Positions 50,881 through 62,300 of a DNA stretch of 64,000 bases are shown piece by piece (within the stretch, counting starts at the first letter, position 1; the number at the start of each line of letters is the position of its first letter). The notes beneath the pieces were generated by a model. It was not told the DNA's origin. It saw nothing but the letters and a program-made list of their open reading frames with translations, and made no database searches. A program made the translations under genes and the position numbers. This DNA is from Sipunculus nudus (lineage: Eukaryota; Annelida; Sipuncula; Golfingiida; Sipunculidae): the NCBI GenBank assembly GCA_026874595.1, contig CM049307.1, forward strand, positions 21,553,079 to 21,617,078, in the 5' to 3' direction.

Positions 50881-52686
50881 TGAGCATTTTTGTCTAAGGT
50901 CTGCGTTTTGGTACCCTGTTGGTTTGTAATCTGAGATTTTCATTAAATTTAAATTGCCCAATAACGGACAAAAAGTCATGTTTACACGTGGAAATACATT
51001 TTGGAAAGCCGCCTGCAGCCAACGTTTAGAACAGAAAAATCTGCGTTTACATAACCGTCTGATCAATATGATTCCGGGAGTTCCTCTCACAGAACCTGAT
51101 AGTAACGAGGGTTATTTTATATGAACGTCAGGTTATTCCTGGAGAGTAATCTTGTCTGCGATTTAGGTGTGAGCGGATAAAATTGGTCCATGGAGGAATT
51201 ATTTAACCATTTAATTGACACGGCATAGGGATAAACTGCTACTCCGCTGCATTAATAATGATTCGAAAGTGTTCTCAAAATGTTTCCTGCATGCGACAGA
51301 TAAGGCTGCTACCTATTTTCACTCATCCTATACATGTTATCAAGGTATTGTTTTGCCAATATTATATATGCAATTGACCTATCAATTGACCCTACCACAG
51401 CCCATATGCTCCGTTTTCTTATCCTAATTTTTATAATGAGCCTCCGAAACGCTGCTACACAGATGTTCTTCCATGCCCATGGTTGCGAGAGCTGTTTGCA
51501 AGATAATAATGACTTACAAAAGTCGATGACTTATGACGTAGCATTAACTTACATCATCAACTGGAATCGCTGTTCTCTATTGACGAATATATTGCAGTCA
51601 TTGTGAATTGTTTTGCCATATTTGGCATAACTGTCTCATACGAATAACGTGCCAGGTAAGACATTTTTATTCACTGGGTAGTCGGATGAATGTCTCCTGC
51701 AACCTATGGCCAAGACGATTTTATACTGTCTCCTTTGTATAAAAATGATATCCCGGAAAACATGCCGATATAGGTACTGGTACAGACTACCCGTGTTCTG
51801 TTTGGCAGAGCTCTACCTAATTATGAAAATTGTTTGCTTGTCAGATGATTGACGGTTTATAAAGCCAAATGTCACCTAATCGGCTGCTCGTTAGTCCAAT
51901 GCGTATGATTATTCATTCAATGAATATGCGACTAAGATCACATAGAGTTACTGAATAGATCAATTACTTAATCGTGAGTCTCTGATAATAGGAGATCTGA
52001 AATTAACTAAATGTATTATATATGTACTCTTCCGGATGGCCTTGGATCATTTTTCAAGATCTCAATTAATCAAGTTCTTAATATATTATATATTATATTT
52101 TTTATATTAACTTATATTTTAAGTATCATTAACTTAGATATCTGTAATGATCAAATCATTTGTGCATTCCGTGTACGGTCAAAGCGGTCTAAAATAACTT
52201 TTCTTATACTGGGTCATCATTTCTGTATAATTTCGGCATTTACCAACTGGAAGATCTATAAAAATAACTGACTTGAATCAAAGATATATAATTAATTGTT
52301 CGTCTTCTTGTGTGTTTATTCATTTATAGATTTACATATTCATTTTAGCAGAAATATTAGTTTAACATACATGTCCAGGTGGTGACATCAGTAAAATATA
52401 TGCATCAATAAAACATTTATTTCACATTAAGCGATATAATGACGAACCAATAATTTAAGCGGACTTACAAATAAAAATTGAAAAGAAAATATTGAAACAT
52501 GCTTAAATCAAAGATGCTAACCGCACATAACTATAAGCTTTATCGGAACACCGATTACTGGTGCTATATTTACCAATTACGGGTTCTACATTTGTTCAAA
52601 ACGCTGTGTATTTTTCCATCTGTGAAAACTTTGTTTATTGACTAACTCTTCCACCAAAGGTCGTTTTTACTCGAATCGGATTATTT
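50881..52686. other. No gene seen
   Basis: Open frames up to 90 codons but nothing recognisable; AT-rich. Confidence 0.5.
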
Positions 52687-52872
52687 CTGTTTGGGCACTG
52701 TGGTACTACTTATGTAAACTGTCAAACTTTAAAATTAAATTTGTTACATTTACCTTCTGTTTTAATTCCATATGCGAATGCTTACAAAACGTTACTTATT
52801 CCGTAATGTCCTTACCACAAAAAAAAACACCCATGTTTAGTTGATTGGCCTTGAAACTATTCTGATCCAAAC
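52687..52872 (+). repeat. Dispersed repeat, copy 2 (partner at 37.2 kb)
   Basis: Same ordered blocks as 37231-37430, including CTGTCAAACTTTAA at 52719 and TTATTCCGTAATGTCCTTAC near 52797. Confidence 0.72.
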
Positions 52873-53379
52873 ACAACGGATTACAATAGAAGCCTCGCTG
52901 CATTTTGGAGGTCATACTTTTACTCCAATAATCAACAGAGCGGTTCTCTTGTGAGTTCGAGTTTGCGCAGTGCGCCGTTCGCTTAGCTCAGCGCCAGTTA
53001 TCAAAATTGATCAAACTGCAGATCAAATGAGGATTCGTATTAGTTCTTGTAAAATGGCATCAAATTTCAGTAAAAAAATGGGTTTAGTCAAATATCAATT
53101 TGATCACAAGAAATAGATGAAAAATATCCTACAGTGTAATATTAATATTAAAGCCAATGGTATTTTCTCTCAGAAGTGTCCATTTAGGCTAACAAAATAG
53201 CGAGAATATTTCATTATTAAACAAAACAAAGCTATGAAGGTTGACGAAGCAGTCTCTTTTGTTTTCGTTAACTATTACGAAGGTCTTGAACGCTGTTTTC
53301 GCGTATTGTCAAAGTGAGAAGATAAGTGCTTTCTTGGGGAAATGTTATGGGCGCACATACACATATCTACACACAAATA

Positions 53380-53380
53380 A

Positions 53381-53411
<31 letters not shown>

Positions 53412-53531
53412 CAGAGACAGAGACAGTTAGAGAGACAGAGACAGAGACAGGGAGAAAGACAGAGAGCGAGAGAGAGAGAGAGAGAGAGAGACAAAGAGAG
53501 TTGGAGAATCAGTTAGACAGACAGACAGACA
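53380..53531. repeat. Purine tract (AG)n with (ACAG)n-type ends
   Basis: About 110 bases of almost pure A/G on the plus strand (AGAGAG, GACAGAGACAG, GGGAG), followed by CAGACAGACAGACAG. The tract can adopt triplex (H-DNA) form. Frames through it (ERERER or SLSLSL) are artefacts. Confidence 0.93.
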
Positions 53532-53618
53532 TGAAATCAGGACAGCTGTGGTAACAGACCGGAGAAGAAAAGTAGTCCATGTAACCATGTAGAATAGATT
53601 AAATAGAGGGTCTTCATG

Positions 53619-53620
<2 letters not shown>

Positions 53621-53653
<33 letters not shown>
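53621..53653. repeat. (TA)n microsatellite
   Basis: About 32 bases of TA, 90 bases right of the purine tract. Confidence 0.95.
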
Positions 53654-53655
<2 letters not shown>

Positions 53656-53689
53656 ATAACATTGATATACAGGAACAAACATTGTCCCA

Positions 53690-56490
53690 TGCAGTGGCTT
53701 CTATATATTCACAATAAAGCTCTGGTGAGGAACTATTTGCAAAAAGATAACAATCACGGAGCCGGCCCTTGGCTTTGGTATTAAAGTCATGAATCTGCAG
53801 GGATTGTAGATACCCCGAGGGACATATAGATTCGTACAACCAAGCAATGAGATATTGGAATGTGCCACATAATAGCCTGCTGAAATAAAAGGTTGAATCG
53901 GTACCTTGACATCTGTCCCGTGCCAGTTACAGCTACTGCGGTTGTGTGTGGAGGCAACAGAAATTCGATTGTTCAGGTCTCTAGAAAATTTTTTTGAAAA
54001 TAGAATATATCTGCAATACCATTTTTAGCTGCCATGACAATCATATTTTGAACAGGCAGTAAAGCGTATCACTGGTTATGATCTAGAATCAAGTAACACT
54101 TATAATCATACCATGAAAAGACCATTTCAATTCATTAAAGATGCATCACAAAGTTAAAAAAAGTGAAGAGTCCATACATTTAATACTGGTGCATATTCTC
54201 CTTTTAACAAATTAATTCCGGCACCTATTTTTATGCTTTACAAGTGGGTGTGACTGTGACATACCTATGATAACCATCATCAGAAATTAAATTTTTTCTC
54301 AATAATGAAACCGTTACATCACCTGTACACGTATATCTTTCATGACTTCCGGCTGTGAGCTTTTCGTATTTCCCCCATGTCGCTTTATGTCTGGCGATAA
54401 AAGGATTTAGGAACAGTTGCCCCGGTGGCACCTGGTTGCTATTCTTCACACGACGCTTATCCAATAAAGCGAGGTTATCGGATACGAAGTCTGATTTCAA
54501 CCACATTCATGAAGGAGGACATTATACGTGTGGGGATAAATGTTAGACTTGCTGTTCGGTTGCAAAGTCCAGATGATGGGACGAATTTTTCTTAAGATGA
54601 CATTACCTAATTAATAGTATAGGATTTTATCTCTGGATAATTCACCTGTTTTTTTCCATAAATTTTCAAATATTAAGAATATTACCTTTTACCGTTTTAA
54701 CTAGCCATTAACTAAATGATAACAATTATTATCTTGATAATTATCTTTTTGAACAAAACTTAACCTACATGAGTGTTTCAAACTGAATATTTAACGATGT
54801 CTATGGAGAGTGGCACAATTGGCTCTTTTTGTATTATGGGGTCAATCAAATGACGTTTGTCGTTCGTGTTGTTCACTTAAAAAAAAATTGCGTAAATAAA
54901 TGCCTTGAATTTTCAAGGGCAGTTTAAAAAAAAGCAACAAGACAACTACGGCTGCTTAAACCATTTTGACACCTGGGAAGTAATATGTGAAGGTATCCAT
55001 ACTATATGTGACTTGCAACGTATAACTGCGACATCATAGCCACAATAAAGTTGATAATATCAAACTAAGAAGCTGCTCGAGAGCCTGATTAAAACCAAGA
55101 AACCTAGCCTTGGGTGAACTTTACTGTAGAGCTTAACGTTACCACAGGAATGAAGGTAATAGTTATGAAAACTGGTATCAACATTCTTCAACGTTCATAG
55201 AGCTTTAACCCAGTTCATTCTTCTTTCCCTGAGCCAGCCCATAGGAAACACTATATGATGGTACATTACGTCGAGAGTATCTTTTTAGATAAAACAGCTT
55301 GAAAATGAAGTAGGGATATTTATTTAAACATACCTTTCGATTTTTACTTTCTCTTACTATCAAGAGTACGAGCTCATATAGTCTCATAACACTAGAACAA
55401 CTGCATATTTATTTATAGAGGTCAAACTATGTACCTATTGCTTTCACCAAAAATGTGCTATAATAATCGCATTCTATACATGTACAACACCTGCTACGAC
55501 ATAAAAATATTGAAAAAACAGTCAGAGACCTCATATATAAAAATTGTGGATCGCGATATCATCAGGTTTCAGATACAAAAAAGTGTGCTACGTGAACGCA
55601 GTAATTATACGAATCCGATATCAGAATACATGCGTGTCACGGTTCACAAAGTCAATGAATGCATCACAGGTCAGCTCTCCCCGCCAACACAAAAGCGGCT
55701 AAAAGCATATAGCGGTGGCCGACTCGCCATTGGTCTAGATAATCATATTTCCCTTCGGAAAAGAATCCTTAAGAAAATGAGAGCAGATTTTCCAGCTATT
55801 TATGTTATTTCGTGGGTTCACAAATTTTCATAAAAAGTTCATTATTTCTGAGTTGATATGCTAACAAAAAAAAAGCGATTTTAACATAATACTGGAGGAG
55901 GTATTATAACTATACATGTAACATTCCCTTTTTTCACAGACGGGGTTGTTATTAACAGCAGTGTAAATCACCGACATTTTGCAGATAAAAATATTCTTTG
56001 TTTGCATTGTCTGGATCCTTTTCTAATTTTTTTTCCAATTACAATGATGTTAGCTTTCATTCATTGCATTACACAATTCAAATACAATGTTTAAACTCTG
56101 CATTTGCAACCGAGCTTTTATGACCGCAATCGTATTAATTTTAGAAGGACTTAAGTTGCATTTAACCAAGATCGTTACCAGGCAATATAACGGCTAAATA
56201 CTTCAAGAATTCGAAAGTTTCAGTAATCATTTGAGAATAAGTCAACTATTAGGCAATTGGATTTAAAGGTTTTCGTTGTTTTTAGGATTTAGTCTTTCTT
56301 TAAGATTAATTTATATATCATAAGATTTACTTCATTAGCCGTGAAAGTCCATGTAAAATGTAAAGCCATCATATATATTAAACCCTGCAATTTCTATACC
56401 TACTATTAGACAGCTTACATGACCACATATTCACATAAACTTAGTCTAACATATTTAACTTTAACGCGCTTGGAAAAATGGAAGACTCAC
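53690..56490. other. No gene seen
   Basis: The longest plus-strand frame (55429-55833, 134 codons) has no recognisable domain, a biased Ile/Lys/Arg composition and no splice or neighbour support, so it is not called. Confidence 0.45.
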
Positions 56491-56690
56491 CTGCAGAAGA
56501 TGGCCGCTGTGTAAGTAAGAGTTCGGAAAACATCACTTAAATAAAACAAGAATATAAATGAAGCCTTCAGAATTTCCAGTAAGATTGCTTTACATTTTGG
56601 TGGCTGTTTCCTGATTCGTGTAGCTCCGTGTGAGGATGAACAGAGAGATCCACGTGGTATGGTGGTCCCCACTCTGTCTGGCGTAGCCGA
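56491..56690 (-). other. Candidate 5' noncoding exon of the receptor (donor at 56490)
   Basis: On the minus strand TTCTGCAG is followed by GTGAGT (56485-56490), a full-consensus 5' splice site, preceded by a more GC-rich patch than its surroundings. Joined to the acceptor at 31517 it would form a leader exon with short upstream ORFs (one is ATGTAA) and no coding extension. The left limit is the donor; the right limit is arbitrary. This is an inference from one splice motif. Confidence 0.18.
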
Positions 56691-59229
56691 TCATACAAGC
56701 TCCTGGGTTATTAAAGTCTGACCGTGTATCGATTTTCCTTACGGTTCTCTCTCACTTTTATTCCCTCTGTGGCGGCTACATCTCGACCATACGGGTACCT
56801 CCACTTATACTCTGAAATTTGAATCATCTGATATCCTGGAATGCGATGATATTTCTCTGTTTTCATTCAACTGATAATTTGCATTAATTACCTGCTATTT
56901 TGTATTAATTACTTCCTGTCAATTCTGCCTGTCACATTGAGAATATTACTGGCTAATGCATGGGGGAGGGGACATAAGCAACCTAGCTCACATTACATTT
57001 CCTTTGTTCAACGGGATATTATTTTCATGCAAACCTGTTCTCAGTAACTTAAATACAAAATTGCAGCTCTGGAAAAATGGGGATATACCGGAACCGTTTT
57101 AATTAGTAACGACTTCAGTTTAGAGTCTGTTAACACCGAAGACTTCACATTTTACTTGCCTTGGCCTTTTTATTGTTGTAGTTTTCCTAATCCCCTTGGG
57201 GAGCATACATTACAAGAAGCCACCCATCAGTTACCATTGGTAGGGGCGATTACTTTGTTAAAAATCTTAGTGATTGATCATCCTGGGTAACAGTCATAGC
57301 ACTCAGTAGAAGGAAAGCATTTTTTAGGTATTCGTTATCCAGACAAAGAAGTCAAGGGTCTGTATATAATAAAATGATAATTTAAAGTTTCAAAACCCCT
57401 TGTGTAATCCTTTACAAGTGAAATTCAGTAAATATCCAGGGGCAAAAGTATTATTATAGAGACGTATGAAAAAAGACCATTCAGACAGGACTGTGGCTCA
57501 TATTGGGACGGCAATTTCATTAGAGATAATTACCACTGGTTTCAAAACCAATCATTACTGACCTTGACTGGCTGTCACTACCGTAGCAGTGACCTTCTCT
57601 GCTTTTCTATAAGAGGGTCACGTGATCCTGCGAGGCTATAATAAATTTAATCAGTGGTATTCCATGGTTATAGCTGACAGCCTTCCTTGCAAGTGAACCC
57701 TATGGACCTGTAAGCCGAGGCCGTATATATATAGGAGAGCCCAGATTATTATACCTAAATGAAGGGTGAACTAGGAACACCCGAAAAATTAACAGAACAC
57801 ACAAAACAATATAAAAATGTTTGTTTAAAAAATAGTCTTATTTTCCGATTTTCTCTCTATCTGTGCACTTCACGTCAGACTGTGTTGCACGTCTAATTTT
57901 CATAAAGATGGTTAAACATAACAGTTAATTTTTTATTAAATGACTGCCAAGCTGGAAGCAGCGTGATTCGCTTAAATGGTCCGGATCACGGAAAAATAGA
58001 AATAAATAATGTTATGTACAACAATGTGACGAGTAAATATATCATCACTTTCGGAATAACAGACACCACAGATTTAGATTTCATGTGACCCGTCACCAAT
58101 TCTTAAATTGATATGACACTACAAACGTGTAATTCCTCATAAATCAGGAGTCAAAGATAATATTTATCAAACGATGTCACACATGCACACGATGGTTATC
58201 GTACAGTAAAATAATCTTTTTTTCAAAATTTGCTGATGTGCCAAATGAACTCTTTTTATTTCCTCTTAAACAAGATTTAATCAAGCAGTCGTAGTCTATA
58301 AAATTGAATCAATTTGTAGCTTTTCCATGATTTTCAAAACGGAATGAGATAGGTAGACATCGTGCTTTATTGCAGGTTTGAGTGGTGTTCCTGGCATATT
58401 CATATTCCCACAGCATAAATGTCGTTAATGTTAACTCCGCACAAATTCCTGGATACGATTTTTCTTTTTGCGAAGGCTTTCGACCGGCGTAGAATATAAA
58501 AGCCTGCGGAGTCGCACCGTTTAAGCCGTGCTGACATTTGAACAACTGTCTATAAAAGTATGAATTCCAAGGAGAGGAAGTGTATATGATAGGGTAACTT
58601 TTCGATCATCATTTAAGCCTCATATAAAAACAACGACAGGCAGACCTCATTTAAACATATAACAGTAATTCTTGTTAGCTAGAATTTTTAAAGATATTAT
58701 TCCGATAAATAGTTTTTCAGAAAATATACTCATATAAACTAATCGAGACAAAGATGCCACACCAAAGAACCACTTGAACCCTGCTACTGACGTAACCGAC
58801 GGTGCACACCGATTATCTACCAATAACGGCTATATAGCTACAGTGACACCAAGAAAACAGTGAGCGGGCATTCTTCAAAATACATATGTTAGTACTCCAA
58901 TGTATATCATGTGGATGGCTGGACAAGCTTTTTAATGTCAAAAGACAATGTTCCGACAATCATTGAGCGATGCGTGCTATCAAAATATCAATCTCAGCCA
59001 ATAACCGATAACCTTGAGGGCTTATTTTAGATCAAATCACATAAAATCTGAATAACCCTTAATGAACACAGTCCTTAATTAAGAAGTTTTAAAGCTTTTT
59101 GTGGCGTTCATTCAACTGTCTTACCATATATACATATTATTTGATCTTATATCACTTAACATTTCGTATTTCCATACTACTCAGTCTCCACTTATGTGTT
59201 CCTCACTATTCGGTAATACCGAATACACC
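56691..59229. other. No gene seen
   Basis: AT-rich, with short chance frames only. If the 56.5-kb leader exon is real, the promoter would lie here, but no TATA box is placed convincingly. Confidence 0.45.
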
Positions 59230-59235
59230 AATTAA

Positions 59236-59288
59236 TTTCTATTTTAATTCATACATACATCTGATGTATGAGTGAATTATAATAGAAA
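59236..59288. repeat. Near-perfect 26-bp palindrome
   Basis: The left arm 59236-59261 and right arm 59263-59288 pair with about 3 mismatches around a one-base centre, and partial pairing extends about 10 bases outward. It could extrude as a cruciform. The loop is too small for a usual microRNA precursor. Confidence 0.85.
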
Positions 59289-59467
59289 CTAATCCGATTT
59301 TTTTTTGCGCTGAACACTAGTATAAATCAGTTATATACAATGTTTCCTTATGGTTCTAGTTCTGTTGATTAAGTATTACGAGCAAAATTGTATAGCTCCT
59401 TCTATAATTAATTTCTAACTATCTTGTCATTTCTTGCTTTCTTTTGTAGCTTTCACTTATCTCCCAT

Positions 59468-59832
59468 TGACATTAGCTGATTAGTTATGTATAGTGGTTT
59501 TAGTGCGATTTGCCACAGAAAACTTAATAATCTAATGTGCAGGATGGGCGAGCTGATTCAAAGAATTGACGTGGCGGGGATGGATGCAGGTTGACATTAG
59601 CTGACTAGTTATGTGGTTGTTTGAGTGCGACTTGATATAGAAAACGTATCAATCTAATGTTAAAATTTAATGTATAAAATATATTTAATGTGTTCAACGT
59701 ATAGAAATAGGTCTTATTATACTGTGATATACATTGATACAGAGGGAAAAAAACTTATTAATCTAATGTTTATGTATATGTTTAATGTTTTAATATATAG
59801 AGTATATTTAATATATTCAACGTATAGAATAT
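59468..59832 (+). repeat. Three-copy tandem repeat, period about 120 bp
   Basis: TTGACATTAGCTGA(T/C)TAGTTATGT occurs at 59468 and 59591, ATCTAATGT at about 59530, 59652 and 59761, and TTCAACGTATAGAA at about 59692 and 59816. The third unit is truncated on its left. Confidence 0.78.
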
Positions 59833-60303
59833 GAAAAACTTTATGACAGAGTAAAGGTATCAGCAGTGTGCAACACAGCAGGTGACAATGACCTTATGCT
59901 GGACATGTCGATCACTTCAGTCATAAGTTAATAAAAATTTACCCTCACTGTTACTCAGAGAAGAACTATAAAATAAAACACGTATATAATTATGCTATTG
60001 TAGCCATTGCTTTAAATACGTTTTACACAGCTAAACAGTCTTTCTTTGAAAGGGTAATTACCCCTTGCTCATAAGCCCAAAATTAGGAACCGGGCCAGTC
60101 AAAGGGGTCCGGTCCCCATCTCTAAGCTCTTATGAGGTAAAGTGAAGAAGCAAAAGAACGGAATAAGGAATAATTGAGGGGAGATGGAGATCTATAACAA
60201 AAAGAGTTGGATTTTCATTGATGCTTCATCAATGCCATTGCACTCATTGATATTAGATATACTCTGTATCAGAACCCCCATAATTCATCTCTCCAGAGTT
60301 AAC

Positions 60304-60428
60304 ATAAAGCTACGATTCCTTTTCGGCGATTGTGTTTGCGGCCGCGGTATGCGGTAGCGGCATGGCCCATTCCTTATATGCGGTCGCGGATATAATGATG
60401 TTTTTATTTGATATAATATTTATGTAAG

Positions 60429-60464
<36 letters not shown>

Positions 60465-60621
60465 ATATATAAGATATATATATATCCCTGCAATGTGTAA
60501 GTGGTCGTGAAAGATAGGAAAGAAACAGAATCGCACATAAGGAATCAGTCTTTCATAATATTATATGTTCGACCCTATCCGCAACCGCGGCCGTACCGCG
60601 TAAAAGGAATTGTAGCTTTAT
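60304..60621. mobile_element. Short inverted-repeat element (MITE-like) with GC-rich arms
   Basis: Terminal inverted repeats ATAAAGCTACGATTCCTTTT (60304-60323) and its complement (60602-60621) differ at one base. Inside each lies a GCGGCCGCGGT-type block, also inverted, and the centre holds (TA)n (60430-60485). At 318 bp with no coding capacity it looks like a non-autonomous DNA element. I do not see a clear target duplication. Confidence 0.6.
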
Positions 60622-60668
60622 CGTGCACCCCATTGTCATATTCAAGAGGGTCTCAGTCGTTTTGATAT

Positions 60669-61471
60669 TGTTACGGAACCTAATATAAACAGATCACGTA
60701 TGCGTGATGAATACAATTTTGTAATGGAGATAAAAAAATCAGATTCTGTAACACTAGGCAGCGTGAAATGTTTAGGGGAATGAATAAAACAGTCAGTGTT
60801 TTTTTGTTAACAAATAACTATAATTTATTCTTAAAACAACCCTAACATTACAATACACTAAATCAATACAATTATACAGTAAAACAGCGGCATAACATCA
60901 AATCAATATAATCACTAAGCCTGATAAACAAAGTGCACAGTACCTGGATACCATCACCGCCACAGCGACAAGTTCTTTAAAATGTATACTTTCGGAGAAT
61001 AACAGGCAAATGTAAAGCTCTTGTAACAATCCAGAAAATAAACTTGAGGCAGGCAGCATTAAATGATATAGAGTTAGTAATAGTAGAATCCCTGAAATTA
61101 CTGGATAATCGGACAGGTCCCACAAACTGACATACACACGTCTGTGTCCGCTGGAATCTTCACCCTCTCTCTCGGTTTAAAACACAGCTCCCTATTTAAG
61201 TTCTTGCCCCAAGCCGAGAATTTTCCACTTCTCGGAAGTCTAAAGACCTAACATAATACATAGTAAACACGTGTTACAGGAATCATCTAGAAGAACATCA
61301 CTGTGTCTCTACATACCAGGGTCCACACGTGACTTCGGCCAGGCGAGAAAGCCCTAAGCTAGTATTAGTTCAACCAGTACGGATTAAACCGAGAAGACAA
61401 TACGCGGCCAGACACGGGCGCTACAACACGAGTTACGCCTGTGTCACACAATAAAAAGGGCACCTGTAACA
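60669..61471 (-). mobile_element. Solo LTR, minus orientation, TSD ATAT
   Basis: An 803-bp LTR. On the minus strand it opens TGTTACAGGTG and ends CCGTAACA, with TGTTAC/GTAACA terminal inverted repeats. The flanks 60665-60668 and 61472-61475 are both ATAT, a 4-bp target duplication. Inside are a degenerate TATA region (CTTAAATAGGG, about 61190-61205) and AATAAA (complement at 60824-60829). It matches 62301-63090 along its length in inverted orientation. No internal polyprotein region adjoins it, so it is a solo LTR, probably of a gypsy-like element given the 4-bp duplication. Confidence 0.85.
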
Positions 61472-61528
61472 ATATTAGCGGACGCCTTGCCGGCCACAAA
61501 ACACAAGTGTAGCACATGACCTAATGTA

Positions 61529-62130
61529 TTATTGTGTCTCTCCATCAATTTTTTTCGACAGAAGTCTCAATCGGCAGTGAACATATTCTCTTAAAGCCAA
61601 TCTGTCAAAGGGTTTTTCCTCTCCTAAAATGTCTTTAGGCCTTATTTCTTCTTGTTTTGAACCGGGAGAAGGATTATTAGCGAAAAGACCGTGCTTATCG
61701 GCAGCCGTTTGATTGTACATTTGATTGCTCTGCCTGGCGAAGCGAGTCGAGCCTCTGGAGAGGATATAGTCCTTGCGGGGCACCTTCCGCTCTGGCAGGC
61801 ACCGTGCCCAATGCGCCTTGTGGGTCGTAGACAGGCGAAGGGGGCGAAACCAGTTGCTCTCAGGGTGGCAAGTTTATTTTCCAACAACTCTGTCTCTTGC
61901 ATTATACGTGCCTCACTTCTTTTTGCTTCTTCCTCCTCAATAGGCAGTTTTAGGTACTCTACATACTTCACAGTACCTCTCGCTGGTTTAGCTGGTGGTG
62001 ATAACAGTGGAGTCTTATCTTGGCTACTCAGTGCAGGTAACTGTGGTGACTCTTTTCCAATAAATAAACTCTTATTACCCCGAGGGGGACCGTGGCTATC
62101 TCCACATGCTTTGCAGCGACGCCCAGACAT
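61529..62130 (-). pseudogene. Frameshifted ORF between the two solo LTRs, family unknown
   Basis: From ATG at 62130 the first frame gives a Cys/His-bearing N-terminus (CKACGDSH at residues 6-13), a Pro/Ser-rich linker (about 29-50) and a charged helical stretch with EEEEAKRSEARIMQETELLE (about 65-84) that may form a coiled coil. Near codon 94 (about 61850) the protein-like reading moves to another frame, which continues with THKAHWARCLPERKVPRKDY and ends KPFDRLALREYVHCRLRLL-type sequence at a stop at 61529-61531. About 200 residues in all. The region is clearly GC-richer than its surroundings. TTTGGTTCAG ends 11 bases before the ATG and could be a 3' splice site, so this might be a host exon, a single-exon gene, or an internal piece of an unrelated element. 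A sequencing indel could also explain the shift. I do not recognise the family. Confidence 0.5.
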
Positions 62131-62300
62131 CTCTAACCTATCTGAACCAAATTAAACAAAAAAAATTAAACGTGTGGCCCCCGCCCCCACCTACACAGAA
62201 ATGACTAGCGAGCCCGATTATCGGCACATGACGACTCGGTTAAGCGCGTGTGCATGAGTACTAATTAACCCTTCCCCTCCCCGACCATCCCTGTGTATAA

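Noticed and set aside
53241-53690. Arg-Glu or Ser-Leu repeat frames
   Set aside because: They are translations of the (AG)n tract on its two strands.
55429-55833. 134-codon plus-strand open frame
   Set aside because: No recognisable domain, composition typical of AT-rich noncoding DNA, and no splice or start support.
60898-61137. 79-codon Leu-rich minus-strand frame that looks membrane-like
   Set aside because: It lies wholly inside the solo LTR and is not open in the sister copy.
61691-62155. 154-codon plus-strand open frame
   Set aside because: It is antisense to the more protein-like minus-strand frames at 61529-62130.
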